A stretch of 64,000 bases of DNA from Pelodictyon luteolum (GCA_020721225.1 DYNE01000008.1:1-64000); one strand, 5' to 3'; positions 30,199 through 41,635 are shown, numbered from the stretch's first letter. The notes: generated from the sequence alone by a model not told the origin. Numbers and translations: made by a program.

Positions 30199-31449
30199 TT
30201 AGAGTTGTTGACGAATAGAGCCGGAGTGGTGCCGGCAGTGGAGCAAAAAATCGTACAGGTCATGGTAAACCATGTCAAGCGTAAGGGGATCGGGCAGGTA
30301 AACTATCCTGAAGTATCCTTCACGGGGTTGCATGCCGAATCCTGAACCGTGAACAAACAATATCCGTTTTTTCCTGAGCAGTTCAACAATAAATTCTTCA
30401 TCCGAGGCAAATGGATAGAGGCTCATATCGAGTTTTGCCATGACGTAGAATGCCCCTTCGGGATTGCTGCAGGAGAGTCCCTCGATACCGTTGATCATCC
30501 TGACGGTGAGGTCACGACGCACCCTGAGTTTTTCAAGGACAGGGAGAAGATAGTCATTTCCGAGCGAAAGCGCTTCGGGAATGGCGAACTGTGGTGCAGC
30601 GGGAGCGCAGACTCTCGCATCGGCAAGTTTCCGCAACGCCCGGCGGATGTCGGGAATCAGGCGGCTGTTGGTCATGGTCATCCATCCGGTTCGCCATCCC
30701 GGAACCATGAAATTTTTCGAAAGGCTCTCAAGCGTGCATACCGGGAGGTCGTTGCCGGCAAAAGAGGCGAACGGATGGTGCGAGCCGCTGTAGAGCAGCT
30801 TCCGGTAAACCTCGTCGGCAAGGCAGACAAGATTGTTTCGTCGGGCTGTTTCGGCGATCGAAGCGAGCAGTTCCGGAGGATAGAGCGCGCCTGTAGGGTT
30901 ATTGGGGTTGATGACGATGAGCAGTTTCGTTCTCGGGGTAATCAGCCGCTCGATCTCTTCCGGGTCCGGAAGCCAGTTGTTGCCTGGATCGAGGCGGTAT
31001 GGTACGCTTACCGCCTCCTGTCGGGCGACAAGTGCGGTGTAGAGCGGATAACCGGGAGAGGGGCAGAGTACCTCATCGCCGGGATTCAGGATAGCCGTAC
31101 AGAGAAGATCGGCAGCCTCGGTAGCTCCGGATGTGATGATGATCTCTTCTGCGGATGTCACGATCCGCCGTTCCGAGGCCTCGCGCGATATCGCTTCGCG
31201 AGCTGTGGCGATGCCGCATGACGATGTATAGCTGTTGCATCCTTCCCTGAGGGCCGTAATGCAGGCTTCGGTAAGAGCGGGCGGCGGATGGAATCCGTAA
31301 AGGGTCGGGTCGCCGATATTGAGCGAGGTGACCGGTTTGCCGGCGGCAGCGCTCTCTTCTGCAAGAGCGGCGAGGTTGAGAATTGCGTAGTGGTAGTTCT
31401 GAACACGTCTTGCGGCATGATTTCCAGGGGTGTTCGGTTGTACCGGCAT
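30199..31449 (-). CDS. Class I/II PLP aminotransferase
   Basis: LNIGDPTLYGF, CPSPGYPLYTALV, INPNNPTGALY, SLSKNFMVPGWRTGW. Confidence 0.9.
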   Translation of the reverse strand: MPVQPNTPGNHAARRVQNYHYAILNLAALAEESAAAGKPVTSLNIGDPTLYGFHPPPALTEACITALREGCNSYTSSCGIATAREAISREASERRIVTSAEEIIITSGATEAADLLCTAILNPGDEVLCPSPGYPLYTALVARQEAVSVPYRLDPGNNWLPDPEEIERLITPRTKLLIVINPNNPTGALYPPELLASIAETARRNNLVCLADEVYRKLLYSGSHHPFASFAGNDLPVCTLESLSKNFMVPGWRTGWMTMTNSRLIPDIRRALRKLADARVCAPAAPQFAIPEALSLGNDYLLPVLEKLRVRRDLTVRMINGIEGLSCSNPEGAFYVMAKLDMSLYPFASDEEFIVELLRKKRILFVHGSGFGMQPREGYFRIVYLPDPLTLDMVYHDLYDFLLHCRHHSGSIRQQL

Positions 31450-31486
31450 CGTTCTGTACGGCAGATGGTCTGGTGATGAAGATGGC

Positions 31487-32176
31487 TCAGCGCCAGCCGA
31501 ATATTGCCGTTCCGACGCGGATAAGTGTGGCTCCCTCCGCTATGGCAGCTTCGAAATCCTGGCTCATGCCCATGGAAAGCTCCGTCAGTGTCGACGGATC
31601 GGGCGCGATTTTTTTGAGATCGTCGAGAAGACGGCTCAGACTGCGGAATTCGTAACGGGCAAGAGCCGGATCGGGGGATGCTATGGTCATGAGTCCCCGC
31701 AGCGTGCAGTTCGGGAGCATGAAGAACGACGGCGCCTGCCGGAGAAGCTCTTCGGGTTTAAGTCCGTATTTCGAGGTTTCTCCCGAGGTGTTCACTTCAA
31801 GCAGGTAATCGGCCTGAAGATTTTGCCGGACGGCCCTTCCGGAGAGTTCCTCTGCGGTTGAGAGCTTGTCTATGCCGTGAATCAGCACCACTTTGCCGAT
31901 AATCGAGCGTACCTTGTTCGATTGCAGGTGCCCGATGAAATGCCAGCGGATAGGCTGGTTTTCAAGAAGAGGATCTGATTCCTTATCGAGAAATTCCTGC
32001 ATGTAACTTTCCCCGAAATCAATCTGCCCGGCATCGAACGCCTCTCTGATGCGGGATGCCGATTTGGTTTTTGAGACAGCAAGCAGCGTTACCGTTGCCG
32101 GGTCTCTGCGAGCTTTCAGGCAGGCATGGGCGATGCGCTGCCTGATCGCATCAAGATTTTCGGTGATTGATTCCAT
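31487..32176 (-). CDS. YggS family PLP-binding protein
   Basis: LLAVSKTKSASRIREAFDAGQIDFGESYMQE; HFIGHLQSNK; LSMGMSQDFEAAIAEGATLIRVGTAIFG. Confidence 0.92.
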   Translation of the reverse strand: MESITENLDAIRQRIAHACLKARRDPATVTLLAVSKTKSASRIREAFDAGQIDFGESYMQEFLDKESDPLLENQPIRWHFIGHLQSNKVRSIIGKVVLIHGIDKLSTAEELSGRAVRQNLQADYLLEVNTSGETSKYGLKPEELLRQAPSFFMLPNCTLRGLMTIASPDPALARYEFRSLSRLLDDLKKIAPDPSTLTELSMGMSQDFEAAIAEGATLIRVGTAIFGWR

Positions 32177-32189
32177 GTGAGGCGGGCTC

Positions 32190-32681
32190 CTATGGCTGTA
32201 CCGTGGCTGTGATGGATTTGATGATCACCGGTTGCAGCGGATTGTCGTTGAAGTCTGTTTCGACGACGGCAATCGCATCGACCACATCCAGACCGGTTTC
32301 TACGATACCGAAAACCGTGTATTGACCGTCAAGAAATGCGTTGTCGGTGTGGTTGATGTAGAACTGACTGCCGGATGAGGCTTTTTCAGGATTGTTGTCG
32401 CGCGCTGCGGCGAGTGTGCCTTTTTTGTTGGCATGCCTGATTTCGGCAGGAATGCGGTATGATGGTCCGCCGGTGCCGTGGAGCATCCGCTTTTCGTCAT
32501 GGCGGGAGAGCGGGTCGCCGGTCTGGATCATGAAATCCTCTATGACTCGGTGAAAGCGTATGCCGTCGTAATAGTTTTCAGCGACAAGTTTTTTGAAGTT
32601 GTCCCGGTGCAGCGGGGTATCGTCGAAGAGGCTTACGGTGATATTGCCGAGTGTCGTTTCGATAAGGAAGGTTTCTGGCAT
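32190..32681 (-). CDS. Cyclophilin-type peptidyl-prolyl isomerase
   Basis: YYDGIRFHRVIEDFMIQTGDP; SSGSQFYINHTDNAFLDGQYTVFG. Confidence 0.93.
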   Translation of the reverse strand: MPETFLIETTLGNITVSLFDDTPLHRDNFKKLVAENYYDGIRFHRVIEDFMIQTGDPLSRHDEKRMLHGTGGPSYRIPAEIRHANKKGTLAAARDNNPEKASSGSQFYINHTDNAFLDGQYTVFGIVETGLDVVDAIAVVETDFNDNPLQPVIIKSITATVQP

Positions 32682-32715
32682 GGTTTCGTTTTTTTACGTG
32701 TTGATCGGTAAATGG

Positions 32716-33399
32716 TCAGCGGCTTCCCGACAGCTGCCAGAGGGTTCTCTGGGCAAGTGCCGCTCCGGTTGATCCGGGGTAGTCTGCAACGATTTTTTTA
32801 TAGAGTTCAAGCGCTTTTTCACGCTTTCCGCTATCGAGATAGTTGTCGGCGGCATTGAAGGCGTATTGAGCTTTAAGTGCTTTGTTTTCGGCTTTTTCCG
32901 CAGCTTTTTCATACGCTGCAGCTGCTTGAGCAAACGCTTTCTTTTTCGCGTGGCAAGCTCCGGTACCGGCAAGGACAGCGGCTGAAAGATCCTTGTTTTT
33001 TATCGAAATACCGTCGTAAACTGCGAGTGCGGAGTCGGGTTGACCGAGCAGGTAGTATGCGTTTGCCAGCAGCAGTGATGCCATGCTGCCGCTTGGAGTG
33101 CTTCCATGTTTTCCGGAGATGCTTTTCAGGCCTGCATTGCCGGATGTCCCGTCAATAGCCTTGCGGTACTCTCCGCGGTCGAGAAGCGGAGCTATTTTTG
33201 AAAGCTGCATCGAGGCTTCCTGCTCTGCTGCTTTCTGCTGGTTCAGCCAGAAGGCGGTTCCTCCGCCGAGTGCAATGATGAGAACCAGGGCGCCGATCAG
33301 TACGTTTTTATATTTGATGATAATATAGAGGAGATTATCGGCGGCATCAGGTTTCATCGGTTCCTGGTTAGACTCTTTTTGCATCTGGTTCATGTTCAT
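32716..33399 (-). CDS. Membrane-anchored TPR protein (YfgM-like)
   Basis: One N-terminal TM helix and TPR region; start taken at MNMNQMQKE. Confidence 0.7.
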   Translation of the reverse strand: MNMNQMQKESNQEPMKPDAADNLLYIIIKYKNVLIGALVLIIALGGGTAFWLNQQKAAEQEASMQLSKIAPLLDRGEYRKAIDGTSGNAGLKSISGKHGSTPSGSMASLLLANAYYLLGQPDSALAVYDGISIKNKDLSAAVLAGTGACHAKKKAFAQAAAAYEKAAEKAENKALKAQYAFNAADNYLDSGKREKALELYKKIVADYPGSTGAALAQRTLWQLSGSR

Positions 33400-33555
33400 G
33401 GTGTAAGTTGCAATCCGGCTTTCTGCCGGCAATTGGTTTAATGGCAAGGTTGCGCTGTCTGAAAAAAAACAGAGTACAACGGTTTGGAACCTACGCAAGT
33501 TTGCATGAATTTCAAAATAGTTGCATCTCCCCACAGATGCCCGCATCGAAAGCGG

Positions 33556-34329
33556 TTAGAACCGTTCAAGCCTGAACATCGCTGAAGCGTTTTCTGCAAT
33601 GCGGTTTGCGGTCTCTTTCAGACCGGTTTTTTTTATTTCGGCAATTGCTTCCGTTACCAGCCGCACGTTGGACGGATTGTTTCTTTTTCCTCTGAAGGGT
33701 ACCGGACTCAGGTATGGAGAGTCGGTTTCGGTCAGGAGATGTTCAATGGGTACTTCCCTGATTACATCGGGCAGAAGCGAGCGTTTGTAGGTAACCGTGC
33801 CGGGAATGGAAAGCATGAACCCGAGCCTTATGCAGCGCCCGGCAATTGCGCAGTCGCCCGAAAAACAGTGCATGACTCCTCGTTGCGACGAGTGTTTCTC
33901 CTCTTCGAGAATGGCCAGCAGATCATCCCATGCATCGCGGCAGTGGATGACGACCGGCAGGTCGAGTTTTTCCGAGATCTGCAGCATTGCGCGGAAAGCT
34001 TCCTGCTGGCGCGCGCGGTCGCAATCGGGGTAGTGGTAATCGAGTCCGGTTTCGCCTATCGCTACCACTTTTGGAGATGAGGCAAGTTCAGCGAGTTCAT
34101 CGAAAATGGTTTCGGGAAGAGGATGGGAGGTTTCGTGCGGGTGAAGGCCGACATTGGCATGGATCATCGGATGTGCAGCAGCAAGGGCGATAGATTTTCT
34201 GCTTGTTTCGAGATCGATTCCCGGATCCACGAGCAGCGAAATGTCCTCACGGATCATCTGCCGGATGACGGCGTCACGGTCTCCGTCAAATTCCGGAAAC
34301 GAGAGATGACAGTGGACATCAACGTACAT
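33556..34329 (-). CDS. TatD family metal-dependent hydrolase
   Basis: [53 protein letters not shown]. Confidence 0.93.
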   Translation of the reverse strand: MYVDVHCHLSFPEFDGDRDAVIRQMIREDISLLVDPGIDLETSRKSIALAAAHPMIHANVGLHPHETSHPLPETIFDELAELASSPKVVAIGETGLDYHYPDCDRARQQEAFRAMLQISEKLDLPVVIHCRDAWDDLLAILEEEKHSSQRGVMHCFSGDCAIAGRCIRLGFMLSIPGTVTYKRSLLPDVIREVPIEHLLTETDSPYLSPVPFRGKRNNPSNVRLVTEAIAEIKKTGLKETANRIAENASAMFRLERF

Positions 34330-34825
34330 GGTTTTCGGCTTTCGCATCGGGTTCGGGGAAAATCCTGTTATGCAGGAGGATAAGCATGCATGCGCCGATG
34401 GTGATGGCGGAGTCGGCTACATTGAATATCGGCCAGAGCGATACCCACGATCCCATGATGGTACCCTGATAAAGGTCGAAATGGATGAAGTCGATAACCC
34501 TGCCGACCGTGAGCCGGTCGATAAGGTTGCCGATGCCTCCCCCGAAAATGAGCGAAAAGGGAAGCAGAAAGAGGGTCTTGCGGTTTCCTGATTTCAGTAC
34601 GTAGAGGGCTATCATGAGCGATATGCTCCCTACCAGCAGGATCATGATCGCCTGGGAGGCGAATTCGACTCCGAACGCTATGCCGTTGTTTTCGGCATAG
34701 GTGAGTTTCAGCCAGTCCGGGATAATGGTGACGGTGCCGCGGTCGCGGAGAAACAGGACGGCAAGTTTTTTTGTGAACTGGTCAAGAAGCACAACTACGG
34801 AGGCAAAGGTGAAAAACCATTTCAT
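34319..34825 (-). CDS. lspA: Signal peptidase II
   Basis: [38 protein letters not shown]. Confidence 0.94.
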   Translation of the reverse strand: MKWFFTFASVVVLLDQFTKKLAVLFLRDRGTVTIIPDWLKLTYAENNGIAFGVEFASQAIMILLVGSISLMIALYVLKSGNRKTLFLLPFSLIFGGGIGNLIDRLTVGRVIDFIHFDLYQGTIMGSWVSLWPIFNVADSAITIGACMLILLHNRIFPEPDAKAENHVR

Positions 34826-34890
34826 GAGCTGCGGAAAATTATCGTAAGGTTGCTGAAGTTGCGGTTAACGCTTTCGGAAGAAAAAAGGTT

Positions 34891-35778
34891 TTATGTTCCC
34901 GTTTCAATGTGACGGATCAGCTGTGTTCTGACCTCCTCAACCGGCATGATTTCGCCAGTCCAGAGTGTAAAGGAGCGGGCAGCCTGCCCGATCAGCATTT
35001 CGATGCCCGTTATCGTTTTCGCTCCGGCGAGCTCTGCTGCACGGAGCAGCGGAGTGCGGAGGGGATTGTACACCATATCGTAAACGATCTGGCTGTCGTG
35101 CAGCAGATTCTTTTCAAGCGGTACGATGCAGCTGACGTCGTCGTCGGTTCTTCCCCGGGTTCCGATTGGAGTGGCATTGACAATGACGCGGCTGCTTCCG
35201 AAGTGCTCTCTTGTGCTGTTTTTCCCTGTATGGAGGTCGTCGAGGAGGCAGATCGAAATGGTCTCTTTGTGGTCGTAGCTTTCAAGCATGCGAATTGCCT
35301 TGAAAAGGTCTCTGACAAAAAGATAGATGATCGAGGGCTTAAAATAACGCCTGAATGCTTCGATGGCCGCCAGAGATGCTCCTCCCGATCCGAAAACGGA
35401 GACAGGCATGCCTGCAATGCTGTCGCGGCAAGAAAGCAGGGGAGCGGCAAAGCCTTCGATGTCGGTGTTGTATCCGGTCAATTTTCCGTCGACGTTGACA
35501 ATGGTGTTAACCGCCCGGATGGAGGCGGCTTCCTCTGCCAGATGGTCAAGCAGGGGCACGACATCCTGTTTATAGGGAATGGTAACGTTGAAACCGGCAA
35601 TGCCGAGAGCCCTCGCTCCCCGCAGGGCATCGTCGAGCCGTTGCGGTTCGGCGATATTGAAAATGGTATAGATAAACGGAAGCCCGAGCAACTCGCATGC
35701 GGTGTTGTGGATAAGCGGTGACCACGAGTATCCGACATTTCTGCCGATAAGGCCGAGGATTTGCTTTGAGGGCTTCAT
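34891..35778 (-). CDS. aroE: Shikimate dehydrogenase
   Basis: [51 protein letters not shown]. Confidence 0.92.
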   Translation of the reverse strand: MKPSKQILGLIGRNVGYSWSPLIHNTACELLGLPFIYTIFNIAEPQRLDDALRGARALGIAGFNVTIPYKQDVVPLLDHLAEEAASIRAVNTIVNVDGKLTGYNTDIEGFAAPLLSCRDSIAGMPVSVFGSGGASLAAIEAFRRYFKPSIIYLFVRDLFKAIRMLESYDHKETISICLLDDLHTGKNSTREHFGSSRVIVNATPIGTRGRTDDDVSCIVPLEKNLLHDSQIVYDMVYNPLRTPLLRAAELAGAKTITGIEMLIGQAARSFTLWTGEIMPVEEVRTQLIRHIETGT

Positions 35779-35804
35779 GCCGCGTGTATTCAGAAGGGTC
35801 GCGT

Positions 35805-37202
35805 TCAGGAAATACCGAGCATTTTTCTTACCGCATCCTGCTGGTAAAGTTCCGGAAACGTGCTCTGGAAGAGCTGCTTTTTGTCAGGGTCTATCTTGAA
35901 CGCTTTGCTGAGAGCCTTGAGCGTACTGAGTTTGTCGCCCATGGCAAAATATGCCGCCGCGATTTCAAAGTGCGCATCGGCCGAGTAAGGCTGCAGCTTG
36001 AGCGACTGATGGAGCGCTTCGATGGATTCATTGAGCATGTCGTTTTCGCGCAGGACCATGGCGTAGTCGAGCCAGATCTGCGGGTTGTCGGGTTCGAGGC
36101 GGATAATCTCCTTATAGGTTTCCAGAGAATCGGGAAGCTTGTCGAGATTGTAGGCAATTTCCGCTTTCAGCAGAAGAAATTCTATACTGTCAGGCAGGGT
36201 GCGGAGGGCTTCTTCAATAGCCGTAGCCGCTTCTTCGTACTGTTCAAGGGCTTCATAACAGCAGGAGAGCGCAAACCAGGCATCGCAGAAATCGCTGCTG
36301 ATTTCAAGAGCGCGCAGGTAGTAGATTATGGCTTCGCCGTACTCTTCAAGTTCTTCATAGGCAATGCCGAGATTGTAGAGTGCGTTGAGATCGTCAGGTT
36401 CGTATTCAAGGGTTTTCAGGTAGCTTTCTGCCGCTTCCTCTATTTTTCCGGTGATGGCCAGTACATTTGCCCGGTTGTACCATGCGGAACTGAAGTCGTC
36501 GGCGATTGCCAGCGACATGTCGTAGGATTCGAGCGCTTCGTCGTACCGTTTCAGTTTGCTGAATACGAGACCCCGGTTGTACCAGGCATTGATATTGTAT
36601 GGATCGATGTCGAGTGTTTTGTCGTAGCAGTCGATACTCTCCTCGAGTTTGCCGAGAATGTCCTTGCAGTAGGCAAGCTCATACCAGGCATCGGAAAATT
36701 CGGGATCGATCAGGAGGCAGCGTTCAAAATCGGATTGCGCTTCGGAGAACCGATCCTTGCGCTGCAGGACTATGCCCCGATAGTAATGAAATTCCCGTTC
36801 TATCGACGAATCAACGAATACCTGTTCGAAAATTTCAAGCGCTTCGTCGAATTCACCGGTATTGAAATAGGCAAGGGCCAGATTGAGCTGCATTTCGCCG
36901 TCTGCAGGACTGAGCAGGACGGCTTCCTGAAAGGCCTCGAGGGCCTCTGCAAAAAGTCCGTTGAGCGTTCGGCAGTTTCCGAGATGAAACCACGTTTCCG
37001 CATTATAGGGCGCAATGATTTCTATACGGCAGGCAACAAGGAGGGCTTCCTGAATGAATCCTTCCTCATTGAGCTGTATGACGAGCTCTATAAGTTCATC
37101 GGCATCGTAACGGGTATCGAGATCGTCGAGATCGGGCGGCTCTTTACGCGACAACCCAGATGCATCGTGACGGTCATCATCGAAAAAATCGGGCAGATTC
37201 AT
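35805..37202 (-). CDS. Acidic TPR-repeat protein
   Basis: Many canonical TPR units (e.g. [30 protein letters not shown]). Confidence 0.88.
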   Translation of the reverse strand: MNLPDFFDDDRHDASGLSRKEPPDLDDLDTRYDADELIELVIQLNEEGFIQEALLVACRIEIIAPYNAETWFHLGNCRTLNGLFAEALEAFQEAVLLSPADGEMQLNLALAYFNTGEFDEALEIFEQVFVDSSIEREFHYYRGIVLQRKDRFSEAQSDFERCLLIDPEFSDAWYELAYCKDILGKLEESIDCYDKTLDIDPYNINAWYNRGLVFSKLKRYDEALESYDMSLAIADDFSSAWYNRANVLAITGKIEEAAESYLKTLEYEPDDLNALYNLGIAYEELEEYGEAIIYYLRALEISSDFCDAWFALSCCYEALEQYEEAATAIEEALRTLPDSIEFLLLKAEIAYNLDKLPDSLETYKEIIRLEPDNPQIWLDYAMVLRENDMLNESIEALHQSLKLQPYSADAHFEIAAAYFAMGDKLSTLKALSKAFKIDPDKKQLFQSTFPELYQQDAVRKMLGIS

Positions 37203-37310
37203 AAACTGTCGAAAAGAGTTTCAATTATCATCATGCATATCATTCGATAAATATAACAGAATTTTTTAAAGAACAACATCCGCACGTTCCTGCCGCCTGC
37301 CCCTTCAGTG

Positions 37311-39170
37311 TCAGGGGTGATAAAAGCGGTGGATTTTTTCGGCTGTATTTCTGCCTGAAGCCGAAACGAGATCCTCCAGTGAGGCTTCGGAGATGCGTTT
37401 CACGGAACCGAAGTGCTGCAGCAGTTTCCGGGCTGTTTTTTCCCCTATTCCGGCGATAGCGGTAAGTTCGGTCTGCAGGGTTCGCTCTGAACGAAGCTTT
37501 CGGTGATAGGTAACGGCAAAACGATGGGCTTCGTCGCGCAGCTGCTGCAGCATCCTGAGCGCCGGAGAGGTTTTGGGAAGATTGAACGGATCGCTGACAT
37601 GGGGGAGAAATATCTCTTCAAGACGTTTTGCCAGTCCGATGACCGGTATGTTCAGACCTGATTCGGCCAGTATGCGGTGGGCGATATTGACCTGCCCCTT
37701 TCCTCCGTCGACCACAATGAGGTCCGGAAACGGGAGTTCTTTTGAAAGGGAGCCGGTGTAGCGTCGGTTCAGCACCTCTTCCATTGCGGCATAGTCGTCC
37801 GAACCTTCAATGGTTCTGAGCCTGAATTTGCGGTATTCGGATTTTTTCGGTTTGCCGTGTACAAAACAGACCATGGAGCTGACGTAGTCCGTACCCTGAA
37901 AATGGGAGTTATCGAAGCATTCGATCCGTTCCGGCGGCTTTTCCAGGTGGAGCAGCTCCCGGAGATCGTTCAGTCCGGCATGCTCTCTTGCCGCTTCTCC
38001 CCGTTTCTGTTTCTGGATCAGATACTCTTCGAGATGATGGCGGGCGTTCCGGTGGCACATGTCGAGCAGATGGGCTTTTTCGCCGATCTGCGGCACGACG
38101 ATCCGTATTGCGGTTTTGCGTCCCGGTTCCGCCTGTTTTTTTGCCGCGACAACGCTTTTCAGCGTTTCCTCGTTTTCGGCCAGAAGCGTATGCTGCAGAA
38201 GTATTTCGTCGGGAATGGTGTCAATCGTTTCGAGATAGTAATTTTCCGCAGCTTTGGCCAGCAGCCCGGTTTCGGTTTCGCCTCCGGTATTGTTCATGTA
38301 GATACGCTGCGATCCGAGCAGCTTGCCTTCGCGGATTTTGAAGATCACGGCACAGGCGTCGTCTGCTCCGGCAGCAAGGGCAAGTACGTCGCGATCGGCA
38401 CCGTCGGGGCTGACGACCTTCTGCCGTTCGGCGTAGCGTTTCAGGCTGTCAAGCTGAGAGCGGATTTCGGCGGCGGCTTCAAATTTCAGCTCGGCGGCAT
38501 GTTCGTGCATTTTTTCCGTGAGGGATCGGATGAGAGCGGACGTTCTGCCTTTCAGAAGCCTGACGACCTCCTCGATCATCTGCCGATAGTCAGCTTCGCT
38601 CTGAAGCCCTTCGCAGGGGCCCTTGCATTTATGAATGTGATAGTCGAGGCAGACCCTGAATTTACCTGCCGCGATGCTCTCTGCGGTGAACCGATGTTTG
38701 CAGCTTCTGAGGGGAAAAATGGAGCCGATGAGATCGAGAATGAGGCGGAGCTGCCCCGCTTCGGTATAAGGACCGAACCAGATCGACCCGTCCCGTTTTA
38801 CGTACCGGCTGAGAAAAATCCGGGGGAACAGCTCATTGGTTATGACCAGATAGGGGTAGGTTTTGTCGTCCTTGAGGTTGACGTTGTAACGGGGTTTAAG
38901 CTCCTTGATAAGATTGTTTTCAAGGATGAGCGCCTCGACTTCCGAAGAGGTGATAATGACCTCCAGATCGGCGATGTGGCCAACCATAACCAGGGTTTTG
39001 CCGTAGAGCTGCCGGGAGTCGCGGAAATAGGAGCGGACCCTGTTTCTGAGATTTTTTGCCTTGCCTACATAGATCACTTTTCCGGAAGCGTTCCGGAACT
39101 GGTACACCCCGGGGGAGGTCGGCAGGGTTGCGATTTTTTCAGTGACGGAGCTGTTTTCTCTCTCTGGCAC
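37311..39170 (-). CDS. uvrC: Excinuclease ABC subunit C
   Basis: LPTSPGVYQFRNASGKVIYVGKAKNLRNRVRSYF; ECFDNSHFQGTDYVSSMVCF; C-terminal HhH. Confidence 0.95.
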   Translation of the reverse strand: MPERENSSVTEKIATLPTSPGVYQFRNASGKVIYVGKAKNLRNRVRSYFRDSRQLYGKTLVMVGHIADLEVIITSSEVEALILENNLIKELKPRYNVNLKDDKTYPYLVITNELFPRIFLSRYVKRDGSIWFGPYTEAGQLRLILDLIGSIFPLRSCKHRFTAESIAAGKFRVCLDYHIHKCKGPCEGLQSEADYRQMIEEVVRLLKGRTSALIRSLTEKMHEHAAELKFEAAAEIRSQLDSLKRYAERQKVVSPDGADRDVLALAAGADDACAVIFKIREGKLLGSQRIYMNNTGGETETGLLAKAAENYYLETIDTIPDEILLQHTLLAENEETLKSVVAAKKQAEPGRKTAIRIVVPQIGEKAHLLDMCHRNARHHLEEYLIQKQKRGEAAREHAGLNDLRELLHLEKPPERIECFDNSHFQGTDYVSSMVCFVHGKPKKSEYRKFRLRTIEGSDDYAAMEEVLNRRYTGSLSKELPFPDLIVVDGGKGQVNIAHRILAESGLNIPVIGLAKRLEEIFLPHVSDPFNLPKTSPALRMLQQLRDEAHRFAVTYHRKLRSERTLQTELTAIAGIGEKTARKLLQHFGSVKRISEASLEDLVSASGRNTAEKIHRFYHP

Positions 39171-39230
39171 GGTATTGCTGGCCTTCTTTTTATCGGTTGA
39201 CAGAGGTTTTTCTTCCGGAAAGGTAACAAT

Positions 39231-39262
39231 AAAAAAGGCGCGGTTGGTTCCGCGCCTTTTTT
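39231..39262 (-). terminator. Terminator downstream of symporter operon
   Basis: AAAAAAGGCGCGG-TTGGTT-CCGCGCCTTTTTT. Confidence 0.9.
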
Positions 39263-39284
39263 ATGCAATAAACAGAAGCAGTTC

Positions 39285-41069
39285 TCAGTGGGCAGAAGCT
39301 TCTCCGGCTCCTTTCGGGTACCTCAGGCTGTCGACCAGCTCCTGGATCTCCTGGGGAGGTGCAGGGGTGATGCGCGAAACGACAAAGCTCACGGCAACGT
39401 TTATCAGCATGCCGAGAGTTCCGATGCCTTCCGGCGACATCCCGAACCACCAGAATTCCGGCTTGTTCATGTCGGGGTTGATGAACTTGAAGTAGACGAT
39501 GTAGGCCGCAGTGAATATCAGGCCGGAGAGCATGCCCGAGATGGCTCCCTCCTTGTTCATTCTCTTGGAGAAGATGCCGAGAATGATGACCGGGAAGAAA
39601 GAGGCAGCGGCAAGACCGAAGGCGAAGGCCACCACTTCGGCCACGAAGCCCGGAGGGTTGATGCCGAAGTATCCGGCAACCACGATGGCAACGCCGACCG
39701 CGATGCGGGCGTACATCAGTTCGCCTTTTTCGCTGATGTTCGGATTGATCTGCTTTTTGATGAGATCGTGCGAAATCGAGGTCGAAATGACCAGCAGGAG
39801 GCCCGCTGCCGTCGAGAGCGCCGCGGCAAGGCCGCCGGCGGCCACCAGAGCGATCACCCAGTTAGGCAGGTTGCCGATTTCCGGGTTGGCGAGCACCATG
39901 ATGTCCTTGTCGATGAAGAGCTCGTTGGTGTTGTCCGTGGGCTTGTTCGACATGAGAAGTTCTCCGTGCTGCCCTTTTTCCTTGGTGAATTCCGGTTTTT
40001 TGCCTTCAAACGGATCTCCGCCGCCGGCGTTTTTACCGGTGTACTGGATTTTGCCGTCGTTGTTTTTGTCCATCCAGGCAAGCAGGCCGGTTTTTTCCCA
40101 CTTTTTGAACCAGCCGGGCATGTCGGTGTAGCTGTTGTTGCTGACGGTCTGGATCAGGTTGAGGCGGGCGAAGGTTGCGATTGCAGGCGCCGTGGTGTAG
40201 AGCAGGGCGATGAAGATAAGCGCCCATCCGGCAGAGATGCGTGCGTCACGGACTCTCGGCACGGTGAAGAAGCGGACGATAACGTGCGGCAGACCTGCTG
40301 TACCGACCATAAGGGCAACGGTAATGGCAAACACGTCGATCATGGGTTTAGAGCCGGTTGTGTAGGCCGCAAACCCGAGTTCGTTATGAAGATTGTCAAG
40401 CTTGTCGAGCAGGTAAACGCCGTCAGTGCCTGCGCCGCCCATGCCGAACTGAGGAATGGGATTGCCGGCGATCATGATGGAAAGGAAGATGGCGGGAACC
40501 ATGTACGCGAAAATCAGTACCCAGTACTGGGCAACCTGGGTGTAGGTGATGCCTTTCATGCCTCCGAGCACCGCATAGAAGAAGACGATGCCCATGCCGA
40601 GCAGGATGCCGGTGTTGATATCGACTTCGAGAAAGCGGGAGAACACCACGCCGACGCCGCGCATCTGGCCGGCGACATAGGTGAAGGAGACGAAGATCGC
40701 GCAGATAACGGCCACCGTACGCGCTACGTTGGAGTAGTAGCGGTCGCCGACGAAGTCGGGAACGGTGAATTTGCCGAACTTTCTCAGGTAAGGAGCGAGC
40801 AGAAGCGCGAGCAGCACGTAACCGCCTGTCCAGCCCATCAGGTAAACAGAACCGTCGTAACCCATGAAGGAGATAAGACCGGCCATCGAGATGAAGGACG
40901 CCGCCGACATCCAGTCCGCAGCGGTTGCCATGCCGTTGATGATAGGCGGAACGCCTGCGCCGGCAACGTAGAATTCCTTTGTAGAGCCCGCTTTTGCCCA
41001 TATCGCAATTGCGATATAGATCAGAAACGTAGCGCCTACGATGATATACGTCCACGTTTGTACATCCAT
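39285..41069 (-). CDS. Sodium:solute symporter (VC_2705-like, acetate-permease-like)
   Basis: Multi-TM SSS family; MATAADWMSAASFISMAGLISFMGYDG; paired with a DUF4212-like ORF. Confidence 0.87.
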   Translation of the reverse strand: MDVQTWTYIIVGATFLIYIAIAIWAKAGSTKEFYVAGAGVPPIINGMATAADWMSAASFISMAGLISFMGYDGSVYLMGWTGGYVLLALLLAPYLRKFGKFTVPDFVGDRYYSNVARTVAVICAIFVSFTYVAGQMRGVGVVFSRFLEVDINTGILLGMGIVFFYAVLGGMKGITYTQVAQYWVLIFAYMVPAIFLSIMIAGNPIPQFGMGGAGTDGVYLLDKLDNLHNELGFAAYTTGSKPMIDVFAITVALMVGTAGLPHVIVRFFTVPRVRDARISAGWALIFIALLYTTAPAIATFARLNLIQTVSNNSYTDMPGWFKKWEKTGLLAWMDKNNDGKIQYTGKNAGGGDPFEGKKPEFTKEKGQHGELLMSNKPTDNTNELFIDKDIMVLANPEIGNLPNWVIALVAAGGLAAALSTAAGLLLVISTSISHDLIKKQINPNISEKGELMYARIAVGVAIVVAGYFGINPPGFVAEVVAFAFGLAAASFFPVIILGIFSKRMNKEGAISGMLSGLIFTAAYIVYFKFINPDMNKPEFWWFGMSPEGIGTLGMLINVAVSFVVSRITPAPPQEIQELVDSLRYPKGAGEASAH

Positions 41070-41121
41070 AGTCGTAATACTGTTAAGGTTGAAGAAAATT
41101 GGTGAAAACGGTTCAGGAAAA

Positions 41122-41379
41122 TCACTCCTCGCGGACGTCGAATTTCCTGTCGAGACTGTTCATCAGGCCTACATAGACGAAGATGAGCAGGACGAAAATG
41201 TAGATCGATCCCTGCTGGGCAAACCAGAATCCGAGCTTGAATCCGAAGATCTTGATGGCGTTGAGCGGCTCGACGAGCAGGATGCCGAACCCGTAGGATA
41301 CCACAAACCAGGCGATGAGCAGGCCGATCAGGTACCCGAGGTTGATTTTCCAGTACTCCTGGAGTTTTCCTTTTTCCAT
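41122..41379 (-). CDS. DUF4212-like symporter small subunit
   Basis: YWKINLGYLIGLLIAWFVVSYGFGILLVEPLN; immediately upstream of the symporter. Confidence 0.85.
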   Translation of the reverse strand: MEKGKLQEYWKINLGYLIGLLIAWFVVSYGFGILLVEPLNAIKIFGFKLGFWFAQQGSIYIFVLLIFVYVGLMNSLDRKFDVREE

Positions 41380-41584
41380 GGTTTGAAATGTTTAATTGTT
41401 GTGCGTTGGCAAGAATGAGAAATCTGACATTATAAATGAAAGTTACGGAAAAGATTTGCAGTATAATAGTTCATAATTGTTACGTATTTCTGCGCAGCCG
41501 ATGCATTCCGTCGTGTATCCATGTCGTTCATCTCATGTCGTTCCGGCTCAGGCCGAAAAAACATGTATTATTTTCGGGGGGGTG

Positions 41585-41617
41585 AAAAAAAAGCCGCAGT
41601 CGCCTGCGGCTTTTTTT
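41585..41617 (-). terminator. Terminator of porin gene
   Basis: AAAAAAAGCCGCAG...CTGCGGCTTTTTTT. Confidence 0.9.
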
Positions 41618-41635
41618 GTTCAGGCAAGCTGCGGT

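Noticed and set aside
35766-37250. 494 aa plus-strand ORF
   Set aside because: Antisense shadow of the acidic TPR gene (35805-37202).
37857-39200. 447 aa plus-strand ORF
   Set aside because: Antisense to uvrC.
39288-41105. 605 aa plus-strand ORF
   Set aside because: Antisense to the sodium:solute symporter; composition shows no recognisable domain and it mirrors the codon pattern of the real gene.
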